DNA from: Tetrapyrgos nigripes
Taxonomy: Eukaryota; Basidiomycota; Agaricomycetes; Agaricales; Campanellaceae
Direction of reading: 5' to 3'
Assembly: GCA_013368315.1 (NCBI GenBank)
Contig: JAACJM010000070.1
Span: 248,001 to 312,000 of the forward strand
DNA: 64,000 bases
Positions 54,977-64,000 of the stretch are shown here, one piece after another (within the stretch, counting starts at the first letter, position 1; each line of letters opens with the position of its first letter). The notes beneath the pieces are model-generated. The model was not told where the DNA came from. It searched no databases and was given only the letters and a program-made list of their open reading frames with translations. The translations under genes were made by a program, and so were the position numbers.

Positions 54977-55366
54977 CTGGCTCTTCCTATTCTCAAGTTT
55001 CGTGTGCTTATGCTGGGAGCACCAGCTTCCGGACCTCCAGCATACGAACTAGAAGCTAGGCCTCCCTTACCCCCTCTCGGCAGTAGTTCTGATGCTGGGT
55101 CGTCTTCTGGTTCGACCATCTCTACATCCATACCATCTTCACCTCCACTTGGCTCCCCACCACCGTCTTTTTCACCCAATTCTGCCATTTCAGTGCGTTC
55201 TATGGACAAGTCCAGATCCATGTCGGCCTCCACAGGTCCACAGGTCCACATTGACCTTCCCTCCAGCCCAGGAGCGAGTTCGTCTGGTGGAGGTGCAAGG
55301 TCTAATCCCTCCCGTGGGCTGGCTGTAACAACTACAACTGTACTCCACCTGCAGGCTCTGTCATAG
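54977..55366 (+). pseudogene. Low-complexity Ser/Pro-rich coding-like fragment
   Basis: The plus frame reads APASGPPAYELEARPPLPPL, then SSSDAGSSSGSTISTSIP and SSPGASSSGGGARSNPS, ending at 55366. The composition is that of a disordered region of a larger protein. It continues directly from the aminotransferase fragment but is not part of that family. No assignment is possible. Confidence 0.3.
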
Positions 55367-55649
55367 CCACCGTCTTTTGTCTTTGGCAATTCGCTGCCAA
55401 GAGCCGGTGGACAGCTAATCCAATCTGACTGTACAAAAACTTTCGAGCTGATGATTTCTGGGAGAATGCTAAACCGAGCAAGCAAAAGCCAGGACAATGA
55501 CCATTGTGGATGACATTTGATGATAATTGGGTAGATGGAGTGAGGAGGGGGATTAAGGCATGTTCGGTTTTTGTTTAGTATCCTATCTACTGTGAGTCTG
55601 AGTCGTCTCTGTCTGATTCTGGTGGAGGACCCATCACGATTTTGTTTTT

Positions 55650-56335
55650 ATGGTTCTGACCAACGTTCAGGGCTCCCTTATGGCCAGACGAATAATATAA
55701 CGTCTCAGGCTGCCACCATGTCTTTACATGGTGTACCAAACAATGTTTTATCAAACTTGGACCCTCTGGCTTTGATTATCTTCATTCCTATCTTTGACCT
55801 TATCATAAGAAGTTCCCTCTTAAAAGTTGGCTCATGCCTACATCCAATTTATGTATAATTATGTCTGCCAGATCTATCCCTTCCTAGCAGCAGAGGTATC
55901 AGGTTTACAGTGTTGAAGAAGATTACTGCAGGTTTTATAACTGGAGCTACTGCGATGGTGTGGGCGGCTGTTGTGCAGCATTATATTTACAAGGTGTGTA
56001 CCTCTAGTCGCACGTCTGTGCCACTAGATCACTAACCTTCATCTCCACTCGTCACAGACATCCCCATGCGGGAAATTTGCCAACGCTGTTGACTGTGACG
56101 CTGTTTCTCCTCTCAACATTTGGATACAAAGTGGATCATGAGTCTTTTCAAGTCACTTTTAGTTTTTAAACTGATACTAAAACTACTTAATCCCACTGCA
56201 GTTACATCCTGATCGCATTCAGCGAAATCTTTGCCTCCATCACCGGCCTCGAATACGCATTCACCAAAGCACCCAAAAACATGTGTTCCCTTGTCATGGC
56301 TTTGTTTTTACTGACAAATGCATTTGGAGCAAAGT
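55650..56335 (+). pseudogene. POT/PTR-family peptide transporter C-terminal fragment
   Basis: Exons give TSQAATMSLHGVPNNVLSNL and DPLALIIFIPIFDLI, then IYPFLAAEVSG. RFTVLKKITAGFITGA and VWAAVVQHYIYK follow, then an intron (GTGTGT...CACAG, about 55994-56057). The text resumes TSPCGKFANAVDCDAVSP and LNIWIQSGS, a second intron, and YILIAFSEIFASITGLEYAF with TKAPKNMCSLVMALFLLTNA. This is the C-terminal half of a proton-coupled oligopeptide transporter (plasma membrane). The first half and the end are missing. Introns are retained. Confidence 0.72.
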
Positions 56336-57039
56336 AGAGGTGAACGAGAACGAAGTGGTCGACACTGATTTGTATTCTCACTTTGGCATTGGCATTGGCT
56401 TCGACGTCGACGGGCCTTGGCCCTTTGCACATCCTCCTCTTCAAATCCCTCCTCTCCAAGACCTCCATAAGCATCCCTTCCTCGCTACCACCGGTACCAG
56501 TACCCATTCCCCTCTTCACAGACTGGGGCTCAGAGAACCCATCCCCATCCCCAGCGTCAACATACCAATACCAGGAAATGGCCTCCCCCTCAAACTCTTC
56601 ATATTATCCCTCGCCATCAGTCAGGGTCGGTTTTGGTGTCTGTGCCCTCGAGTTTTAAGAGGAAGACAAGGAATTCTGGCATGCTGAAAGTTTCTGTACA
56701 CCTTTCTGCTGAACAGATATTTTTGTATTTTCAGCATGTGGGTATTTTGATGACATAGAGTTGGAGTTGGGATTGGAGGTGTAGAAAGATTGTAGGGAGA
56801 AGGAGAGGGAAAGGAAGGAAGTGAGAGGGAGTTGGGAGGAAGGAATTGATGCGAGCAATAATCACACGACCGATGCTTTGGTCACTGCCTCCCGCCTCTG
56901 TCATTGCCACCTGGGCCTACGTCCTCAAAGCCCCAAATACATTCACGTACTCATGGTGGTATGTGATATGCTACTCTACATATTGTTCATTCACCGTTTC
57001 CGCAAGTTTCTGGTTTTCTGTGACTGGGTGGATAGGCCA
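56336..57039. other. No confident gene
   Basis: Low-complexity Ser/Pro-rich frames only. Nothing recognisable. Confidence 0.35.
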
Positions 57040-57390
57040 GTTTCTGCTAGGGTGAAGAGGGATGCTTGGGTGTACGTCCTGTCCTTTAGAAACGGCAAAG
57101 CCTGCAAAATCGGCTGTACCCGTCACACACTGAGACACAGACTGCAGGAGTGGAGGTGCAAAGACAAGTCGAAGGGATTCAAACTGGTATATTTGGTCCG
57201 GGTCAGCAAAGAGAGAATGTTTGGTATCGGTATGTTTTGAGTCAGTATCCATCAGTCTTTTCACTCACAAATGTTTCAGAACACGAAGCTCATCAGCAAG
57301 TACTTAAATATACCCACAAAAGCAATGGTGCTTGCCGAATTGCTCTTCAAAGCACCAAGAGGAATTCGTCTTCAAAGCAGCATTTGGATT
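57040..57390 (+). pseudogene. T5orf172/GIY-YIG-like domain fragment
   Basis: The text RDAWVYVLSFRNGKACKIGC, TLRHRLQEWRCKDKSKGFK and LVYLVRVSKERM fits the DUF1766/T5orf172 domain (a GIY-YIG-like fold found in fungal MUG113-type proteins), where VYVLSF and KIGxT are typical. An intron (GTATCG...TTTCAG, about 57226-57281) leads to NTKLISKYL, then text resembling the C-terminal part in another frame. Identification is by motif only. DNA binding is inferred. Confidence 0.45.
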
Positions 57391-57549
57391 GAGAGATGCC
57401 TGCGATGCCATTGATAGGGCGAAGGAACTTGTTGGCTGAGTGCTTGGGGCTTTTCTCCTCTTTTTTTTTTAGTGTTGTTGTTTTCTGTTTGCTATCATGT
57501 TTCTTGCTTTCGTATCTGCATTGTATGTACATTCTTGGGTGTAGATTCG

Positions 57550-57910
57550 GAAGTTTGCCATCCCAACCAGCCATTCCTCCGTCTGCCCGTCAAGCTGTTA
57601 GCCTGTATTTTTGGAATCCTTTGTGAAGGTCAACCAACAAAGTTCTCCACCATGAGGATAATGCAGAGTTACCCTCCACTCTCTCTCAGTTCAGTGTGCA
57701 GCGCTTGGTGTCAGATTGCCATTGACACTTCAAGTCTCTGGTGCAATCTACGACTTGCCCACAGCACTCGCTATTTCGTTCCTCGCTTCGAACCTCCACT
57801 CAGACTGTGCCTCGCACAGTCCAAACTTCATCCGCTGTCGGTGCACTTGTTTCCAGGAGCCCATGAAGATCATCCATTGGTACAACTACTTGCCGTGTCT
57901 CCTCTTCCAT
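57550..57910 (+). pseudogene. F-box protein fragment
   Basis: The text LRLPVKLLACIFGILCEGQP, PPLSLSSVCSAWCQIA, IDTSSLWCNLRLAHS and LRLCLAQSKLHPLSVHLF is the standard start of agaric F-box proteins (LPxELLxxIF, then VCxxWxxIAxxTPxLW). These bind Skp1 as ubiquitin-ligase adaptors. The fragment runs in frame directly into the Trs33 copy at 57919, so the two share one open frame although they come from unrelated families. Confidence 0.6.
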
Positions 57911-57918
57911 CAACCACC

Positions 57919-58605
57919 ATGTCTAGTCGCCCTTCCATACAGATCTCGAGCTCCTCCAAATCCGCCAGCTCGCTGGTCACTCCGAGTCTCGCTGCTCTGG
58001 CCGATCCGCCAATGCACTATGTCGACAGCACAATGATGGACTATTTCTTGATCGAAGTTGTTAACACTCTACTATGTGAATCTTCAGCTGTAGTGACTGC
58101 TCGGTCCAAGAGGATAGAAAAAGAAATGGTCGTTGCTGGACTGATCCCACCACCACAACCTGCACTACCGACTTTGCCTCCAAAGACCGAAAACCCCAGA
58201 GACTCGACCGTCAGTCTCAATTCTCGTTCAGGGAAAAACACTGCAGTGGATGAAGAGGAAGAAGCTATCAGAACACGTCTTGAAGCTATCAGATTGCATG
58301 TTGGTACGTATACCTCTTTACAGTGTAATCAATACCACTCTAACCGTCCTTAGATTATGTTGGGACAGATCTCTATTTACAGAAACCTTGGACGTCATCA
58401 AATTTGTATGCAAGTATCTGTGGGCAGCGTGTTGGGATAGACAAGCGGACAAACCATAGGGTGCGTTTTTACCCCATCCCTCAAGGTATTCCAGCTCACC
58501 AAGTCAATCCAGGGCATCTACGTTTTGCAAGACAACGCTTTCAAGACCATCACACGTTTATCGTCTTGGGAAGGACGGGCCGATGCTACACGCAAAGCAA
58601 AACTT
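57919..58605 (+). pseudogene. trs33: TRAPP subunit Trs33/TRAPPC6 gene copy, truncated
   Basis: ATG 57919 opens MSSRPSIQISSSSKSASSL. The text continues MHYVDSTMMDYFLIEVVNTL, ARSKRIEKEMVVAGL and EEEAIRTRLEAIRLHVG. An intron (about 58301-58352) leads to WDRSLFTETLDVIKFVCKYL and WAACWDRQ. After a frame change and a short intron come GIYVLQDNAFKTITRL and SSWEGRADATRKAKL, then a splice donor GTAAGT at 58607. Trs33 is a vesicle-tethering TRAPP complex subunit. The last exon (expected YVAMPAGI-type text) is absent, so this is a broken extra copy, not the host gene. Confidence 0.7.
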
Positions 58606-58649
58606 GTAAGTATTGCTGCTGGAGTCACAGCAGAGAACCAGAAAAATAC

Positions 58650-58900
58650 GGTATACACACCGGGTTGTAAATAACGTCGATTTCGGGGTCATTCAACAGC
58701 TCTGCAAAGGAAAGGACATTAGCATGCGCAACGACATCGTAGCTTTTCGAGATACAACACGCACCTTGGTAACCATTCGTCCCACTATAAATAAACCTTC
58801 TGGATACCGTGTTTCTTCGCAAAAGCTTCTGCGCGTTTGAGATCTCGCAGCAACAGCGTACACGACGACTTCTGACGCAGATGCGTCTTGCAGTGGACGC
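58650..58900 (-). pseudogene. Gfo/Idh/MocA-family oxidoreductase fragment
   Basis: The minus strand reads SASEVVVYAVAARDLKRAEA, FAKKHGIQK, an intron (GTTTAT...TTTGCAG, about 58693-58800), then ELLNDPEIDVIYNP and a second donor GTGTGT. This is the N-terminal Rossmann region of NAD(P)-dependent sugar or dihydrodiol dehydrogenases of the Gfo/Idh/MocA family. Only about 50 residues remain, and introns are retained. Confidence 0.65.
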
Positions 58901-59467
58901 GTTGGAAACGCGACTGCGTCAAGCCACTGACGCGCCTGCGTCCTATTCTGACTCCGGAAATATGATATATATGCAGACCTATCTGAACTCTGGATAGATG
59001 GTCCATTTGGACTCCTATCTGCACCTGTATATGTGCCTCAGATATACGGGATTTCTGGACATGTATCCGGAGCTTTAAAAGGTTATCTTTCTTTTGTTCA
59101 AATAGCTATACAAATTAGGCGTCTTTTTGTACATCTTTACATAGATTACATGTGCCATCTTTTTGTTTACCTATCAAGTGTAATCAGGGGTTTCCAGATA
59201 TACGTTCTTTCTGTACGAATATTTAGAGTCAAAATATAGCATTTATTTGTATATATATCTGAACTCCAAATACATCCTACTTCTGTACACCTATCTGCTC
59301 ATCTATCCGTCGAGCCGATAGAAACGTACTTCCGGCGTGTAGGGTGTGATTTGGGAATGATGACGTCATGTGTTGCTGCAGTAAATCACTTAAACAACAC
59401 TTAAAGGTTTCTCAACTCGAACGCCCTTCGTAACTTTCACATCTACCTTCAACAGCATCGTCTCATC
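58901..59467. other. AT-rich repeats and promoter region of the GMC gene
   Basis: 58873-58945 is dense in GACGC/GCGTC words (about eight). 58960-59310 is AT-rich, with recurring CTATCTGAACTC and TATCTGCA words. The stretch just before 59468 contains TGACGTCA (59360-59367), a possible bZIP/CRE-type site, about 100 bp from the start codon. Confidence 0.4.
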
Positions 59468-62047
59468 ATGTCCTCAGCCAATTATATTGTCGTTGGCGGC
59501 GGTCTCAGCGGTTTGGTCGTTGCGTCTAGGCTCACCGAGGATCCCAAAGTCACGGTCACCGTTCTTGAAGCTGGAGGAGAGACATTCCACACCGAAAACA
59601 TCGATGTACCAGGTACCTTCCGTGCTGGGATCTCACTCTGAATCTTTCTTACTCACCGCGGGACTGTGCAGCCAATCTCGTGGCGAATTGGACCAATCCA
59701 AACTATGACTGGACGTTCATGACTGCTCCTCAGAAGCATGCGGATAACAGACCGTTGTATCAACCTCGGTGAGTTCGCGTACGCGCAGGGCTTGAACAGA
59801 GCCTGACATCTTTGACTTCAGCGGTAAAAGTCTTGGAGGATCGACTCTGGTGAGGTTTTCACGGCTCTGACAGACGTTCAATCATCTAATATCTTTTCTT
59901 TTCTTAAAGCTGGCTGTTGGGGAACTCACAAGGTCATACATCCTTCTCGGTAATGTTGTGCCGTTGTGCTGATTAGTTATATAGAGCCGGATCCACTGAA
60001 TACGATGGTAAGAACATCACTCAGCCATGAGATCGTCAGCTCATCTTTGGGTAGCGTTTGAAAAGCTCGGGAATCAAGGGTGGAATTGGGATGAATTTCT
60101 CAAGTACATGAAGAAGGTGCGTCTGCCTGTGGGCTTCTATGGAATGCTACCTAATGCCACGTCTTCCTATCTTGCTAGTCGGAATCCTTCCATTACTCTC
60201 CTGAAGATGCTGCAAAATACGGAATGAAATTCGAAGCCAGCGCTCACGGTAATAGCGGCCCTTTGCAGAAGACCTTTCCACAGTACCTCGATGTTTTTGT
60301 TGAGCCCAGCATCCAAGCCTTCAATGGCATAGGGATTCCGGTGAATCCGGATCCGGTGAGCTACTGCTTTTGAACCAGACAGAGAGGTTTTAACTCGTAT
60401 ACTTTCCGGTTCAGAACGCAGGAGAAAATGTCGGCGTCTTTGTCGCTGCACAAGCAATTGACCAAAATGCGACTCGTAGCTCTACCGCAGCAGTGAGCCC
60501 TACATCTCCAGGGTCCTGCTATTATGCTAACGACTGTTTCGCTTGTAGGCTTATTATGAGCCTATCAAATCTCGTCCAAACCTTCAAATTATATCTCATG
60601 CTCGTGTCACTCGTCTCCTGACAGACTCTCAATCTGGGTCAGAGGTCTTGATCAAGGGCGTCGAATATTTACAGGATGATGCACTGAAGACTTTGAATGC
60701 CTCCAAGGAAGTCATTATGTGCGCAGGTCAGTCTCGGACACGATTGCCTGGAAAACTTCCCTAATCTCTTTATATGACCTTAGGCTCTTTCCAGACCCCA
60801 CAAGTCCTAGAGCTTTCCGGTATGTCAATTATAGTTGTCCATGCTCAACAAGTCACTCATATAGCATGTAGGAATTGGTAATCGTGCCATTCTTGAGAAA
60901 CTCGGCATCCCAGTTGTCCTTGAGCTCCCAGGTGTTGGCGAAAATCTTCGTGAGGAGTTAGGTTCACTAAAGCACATTTCTTAGACTGACATTTATTCCC
61001 TGCAGAGGACCATCTTGCGTTGACTTGCACGTATAAAACTAAGGAAAAAATGCAGACTTTTGATGTCGTTATGAATGATCCTGACCTGTTGAAGGAGCAA
61101 AAACGGATTTAGTGTGTATTGATTTTCTTATCCCAAGTCTGCTTTTTGAGACGTAGCATTTCAGCACCCAAGAACATAGGGGAATGCTGGGCGCTGTACC
61201 CAGCTTATTCTCTTTCATGCCTTTCAATCTGTTCGACAAGGATGGAGGCTTAGCAACCGCCGCATCCAAGCACACCATTGATAGCTCTTGTCTAGCTGCT
61301 CATAAAACGCTAGAGATGCAAAAGAGTTGGGTCCATTCGGAAAAGATTCCATTCATGGAGTGCGTTTTTCAAATTTTGTTATTTGCTACCTTAATCTTAT
61401 TCCTAAGTCATGATCCAGCATCAACGTTTTCGATCGCTTCATGCCAGGTGGGGTGTTTGAGCAGGGCATATCATACATCACCTTCAATTGTATGACTCTG
61501 CATACGTTCAGCCGCGGTTCAGTCCATGTTGGCTCAGCGGACCCTGTTGCTAGCCCTGTCATTGATCTGCAAGTCCTCGACAATGACGTTGACATGGGTC
61601 TCTTGGTCGAAGTAGTCAAGTTAACGAGAAAACTCGCTCAAACTGAGCCTTTGAAGTCGCTCATTGATGGAGAGAACTTCCCTGGACCTGCTGTTCAGAC
61701 CGATGAGCAAATCAAGGCCTTTGTTCGTCAAGCAGTGGGCACGACCTATCATCCCATTGCTACCGTTGGTATGCTGCCCAAGGAGGACGGTGGGTGTGTG
61801 GACAACAACCTGAAGGTTTACGGAACTAGAAATCTCCGCGTCGTAAGAGAATTTGGATGTCCGAACATTTTCTTCGTCTGAATCCAGCTTTCCAGGTTGA
61901 TGCATCGGTCATTCCGCTTCACATTTCCGCTCACTTGCAATCGACGCTGTATGCTATTGCAGAAAAGGCGCGTTATCAACCACACGAGAATTGTGGCGAT
62001 ACTGAATATGTTTTTAGGCTGCCGATATCATCAAGGCTGGATTGTGA
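59468..62047 (+). CDS. GMC oxidoreductase (FAD-dependent, aryl-alcohol/choline dehydrogenase-like)
   Basis: GMC flavoenzymes oxidise alcohols, and many fungal ones make H2O2 for wood decay. ATG 59468 gives the FAD-binding motif [15 protein letters not shown] and ending VLEAGG. Further exons hold [66 protein letters not shown] and ELPGVGENL. The C-terminus has [17 protein letters not shown] (first active-site His) and [20 protein letters not shown] (second). No signal peptide is visible, so it is probably cytoplasmic or peroxisomal. About 14 exons. The last intron starts GC (AAG/GCGCGT, about 61988) and ends TTTTTAG at 62017. TGA is at 62045-62047. The exon between GGSTL and RAGST (59850-60003) does not show the expected conserved NF-type text and does not keep frame, so the gene may be damaged there. 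Confidence 0.82.
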
Positions 62048-62770
62048 GGTGCTGCAGGTACAAACGAGGTTCCCTCTTGATTTTGATTTCTTTGTTGTAT
62101 TTAGAAGTGAAGTTCCCCGAGCTATACTTGTCTACCATTAATTGGCATAATAGTTCCATCGCAGTAACTTTGCTCGATGTTATGTACATTGTCATCTGGT
62201 ATCGAGTGAGAACGGCATAGGTTATGTCACACATCTTCAACCATTTCCTGAAAGCAATGATTTAAAATTTAAAAAAAACACTAGTAATCGGAACTAGTCC
62301 CAGATGCCATCTCGAATCTAGATTGTGTTCTGAAAGATCAGAGAACTTGATGGTAGTGGAAGTGACTGGTACAAGAAGAGTTGGCCCCTGAGAAATCTCA
62401 ACTAGGAACTTAACGTTGAAACCTGATCTCAAGGGTCATTTGCAGTTCATCAGAGGTGCCCTGTCAAATTCAGCCCGGTATACCCGTTCGAACGCATTCG
62501 GACTCGTCCACTCAGTCTCAGCTCTCCTTGAACCTTGAACCGAACTTGGCAAACACGAACTTAGATTAGAAGAGCCTTGATCATGGGTTATGTCAAAAAT
62601 CTTCAAACATTTCTTGATTAGCAATGATACAGGGATCCAGCCTATTCAGAATATTCTTGGGCAGGTACAGCTATGAAACGCAGATGCACGGACGGTGCTT
62701 ACAGCCACAGAAGGGGTCCATCGACATTAAACGATAGGGATATCCTGCGAGGCTGAGAAAATATCCACAT
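62048..62770. other. 3' flank of the GMC gene
   Basis: No gene seen. An A-run (62269-62279) and ACTAGT-containing text (CACTAGTAATCGGAACTAGT, 62280) are followed by non-coding sequence. Confidence 0.4.
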
Positions 62771-63285
62771 TCCACCCGGGCAAATTGGCGTCAACGCGGC
62801 GAACAACTAAATGAACGGCGGGTTACTTAGGATACCCGAAGCGATGTACTCGGTCCCTCAAGGCCTGTTTTCTATAGCTTTTCTATCAACTGATTGGTAT
62901 GGAGCACCAGTTCACCAGAAATCTGTCAAAATACTGATGAGAAAGCATCAGCAATTCTGATTAATATTCCACCTTGATTCCACCCAGGCAGATTGGCGCC
63001 AACACGGTGAACAACTAAATGAACGGTGCGTTAATTTAGGATACCCGAAGCGATGTACTCGGTCCCCAAGGCCTGTTTTCTATGGCGTTTCCACTAGTTC
63101 CAATCAGTACTAGTGGAGCAAGGAATATCAAGTAGGAGCCAATTGGTAGAGTTCACCAGTTCACCAGAAATCTGTCAAAATATTGATGAGAAACTGATTA
63201 ATATTTCACCTTGATTCCACCCAGGCAGATTGGCTCCAACGCGGAGAACAACTAAATGAACGGTGCGTTAACTTTCCATGGCTTC
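62771..63285. repeat. Direct repeats, unit about 210-240 bp, three copies
   Basis: Units begin TCCACCCGGGCAAATTGGCG (62771) and TCCACCCAGGCAGATTGG (about 62979 and 63216). Each continues AACAACTAAATGAACGG and, in the first two, GATACCCGAAGCGATGTACTC and CAAGGCCTGTTTTCTAT. The second unit carries an extra inserted palindrome (CCACTAGT...ACTAGTGG). Confidence 0.8.
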
Positions 63286-63398
63286 AAAATAATTTCGACA
63301 GTATGTCCTTAAAAAAAATTGGCCTCCCCCTTGTAAGAGATAGCATGTATAGCTCCTACTTGATACCCTTGCTCCACTTGTGCTGATTGGAACAGGCT
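63092..63398. repeat. Inverted repeat, arms of about 46 bp
   Basis: 63092-63139 (TTCCAATCAGTACTAGTGGA... to TCAAGTAGGAGCC) matches the reverse complement of 63350-63398 (GCTCCTACTTGATACC... to TGATTGGAA). About 210 bp lie between the arms. It could be a small foldback element inserted in the direct repeats. Confidence 0.6.
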
Positions 63399-63439
63399 TC
63401 TATCGAGGAATCCACTGGTAGAAGGCCTACACACACTTC

Positions 63440-64000
63440 GAGATCAGAAGAGCCCTGATGCAGCTTGTGCTCGATGAAATGGACCGTTAATAACGCCATG
63501 AGAACTTCGAACGGGAGAAGAATCAGGTCCGTCGTCGCCGCTTCTGTTTCGTCCTTTGAGGATTACGAGGCCTCTTAAAGGCCGAGTTAACTTAGGTCGA
63601 CTTTTGCAATCTTCCCACGCCTGCAGATTTATATTGCGGTCTCTACGACAACCGAATTGCGGTCTGGACCGGGTCCAAGGACTATGTAATGATGTCGACA
63701 ACCATGACGTCATGCCAGCGTCGTGCTTCATGGGATATACTATTCGTGACCTAGAAGTGGAAGAAAAAATGTCGATGAATTAAAACTTTCACAAATCTTT
63801 ACCGTTGTCCAAAAAAATTTACACACCTCAAGTCTATGGTATAAACCTTTGGTTTATCAAATCTGCAGGGTTTTCCGAGGGATGTGGATACAAGCCGTGG
63901 AGGGCCGATGAGGGACGTTTTGTGACGGCGTATTGCAGGGGAAGTGGAAGATGTCACAGGTGTGACCCTCTTTCAAAAAAGCAGGCGCCGAGCGGAGTTT
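63440..64000. other. No confident gene; possible Tc1/mariner end
   Basis: Short frames only. At 63807-63829 the text TTGTCCAAAAAAATTTACACACC resembles the terminal sequence type of Tc1/mariner elements (compare 29408). The partner end would be outside the window. Confidence 0.3.

Noticed and set aside
54658..55497. A 279-codon minus-strand frame
   Set aside because: It overlaps the plus-strand aminotransferase fragment and a low-complexity region and has no recognisable content. It is probably antisense shadow.
50568..58900. A secondary-metabolite gene cluster (adenylation enzyme, transporter, aminotransferase, oxidoreductases)
   Set aside because: The family mix is tempting, but each piece is a short internal fragment with broken frames, so no cluster can function.
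50568..58900. A Helitron carrying the gene fragments
   Set aside because: I found no Rep/helicase coding text and could not fix a 5' TC or 3' CTRR hairpin end. It remains possible but unsupported.
62771..63285. CRISPR-like array
   Set aside because: Units are over 200 bp with no regular short repeat-spacer pattern, and the genome is eukaryotic.

Overview
The window looks like repeat-rich nuclear DNA of an agaricomycete (mushroom-forming basidiomycete). Genes have many exons with short GT-AG introns of about 50 bp. The mobile elements are fungal types: chromovirus Ty3/gypsy retrotransposons, a KDZ transposase, a Plavaka/CACTA-like transposase, a Tc1/mariner element and a tRNA-derived SINE. 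There are also several uncharacterised multi-exon genes of the kind that accompany such elements in Agaricomycetes. No rRNA, true tRNA gene or CRISPR array was seen.

Layout. 0-9.5 kb: a cytoplasmic dynein heavy-chain fragment cut by a foldback MITE, two tandem duplications, a dispersed repeat, a multi-exon coiled-coil gene, two uncharacterised genes and a decayed WD40 gene. 9.6-16 kb: a complete but dead minus-strand chromovirus with two LTRs and a 5-bp target-site duplication. 16.4-21.2 kb: two convergent uncharacterised genes, the second with a C-terminal membrane segment. 23.4-29 kb: a KDZ transposase gene head-to-head with a TET/JBP-family 2-oxoglutarate/Fe(II) dioxygenase gene. 29.4-31 kb: a Tc1/mariner element with TIRs of about 390 bp. 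31.7-36.2 kb: two more uncharacterised genes, one ending in SUMO-interaction-like motifs. 36.5-37.6 kb: minisatellites. 37.7-40 kb: a decayed Plavaka-type transposase, followed by an inverted copy of the repeat at 1.7-2.6 kb. 41.7-50.1 kb: a second chromovirus whose gag-pol block is inverted inside its LTRs and carries a SINE. 41.2-41.5 and 50.6-58.9 kb: a series of broken host-gene pieces (two adenylation-type fragments, BTB, class-I aminotransferase, POT transporter, T5orf172-like, F-box, TRAPP Trs33, Gfo/Idh/MocA). 59.5-62 kb: a nearly complete GMC oxidoreductase. 62.7-63.4 kb: tandem and inverted repeats.

Two observations connect the parts. First, the LTR pairs differ mainly by CpG to TpG/CpA changes (9 of 12 substitutions in one pair, 3 of 4 in the other). 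Many dead reading frames are also broken where an expected arginine codon CGA reads TGA. This is what 5-methylcytosine deamination in repeats would leave. Second, a gene for an enzyme family that oxidises 5-methylcytosine or thymine sits in the same window next to a KDZ transposase, an association already described for basidiomycetes. Whether the TET/JBP enzyme acts on the elements around it cannot be read from the sequence.

All family calls come from reading motifs by eye. Exon boundaries are approximate except where splice sites are quoted.
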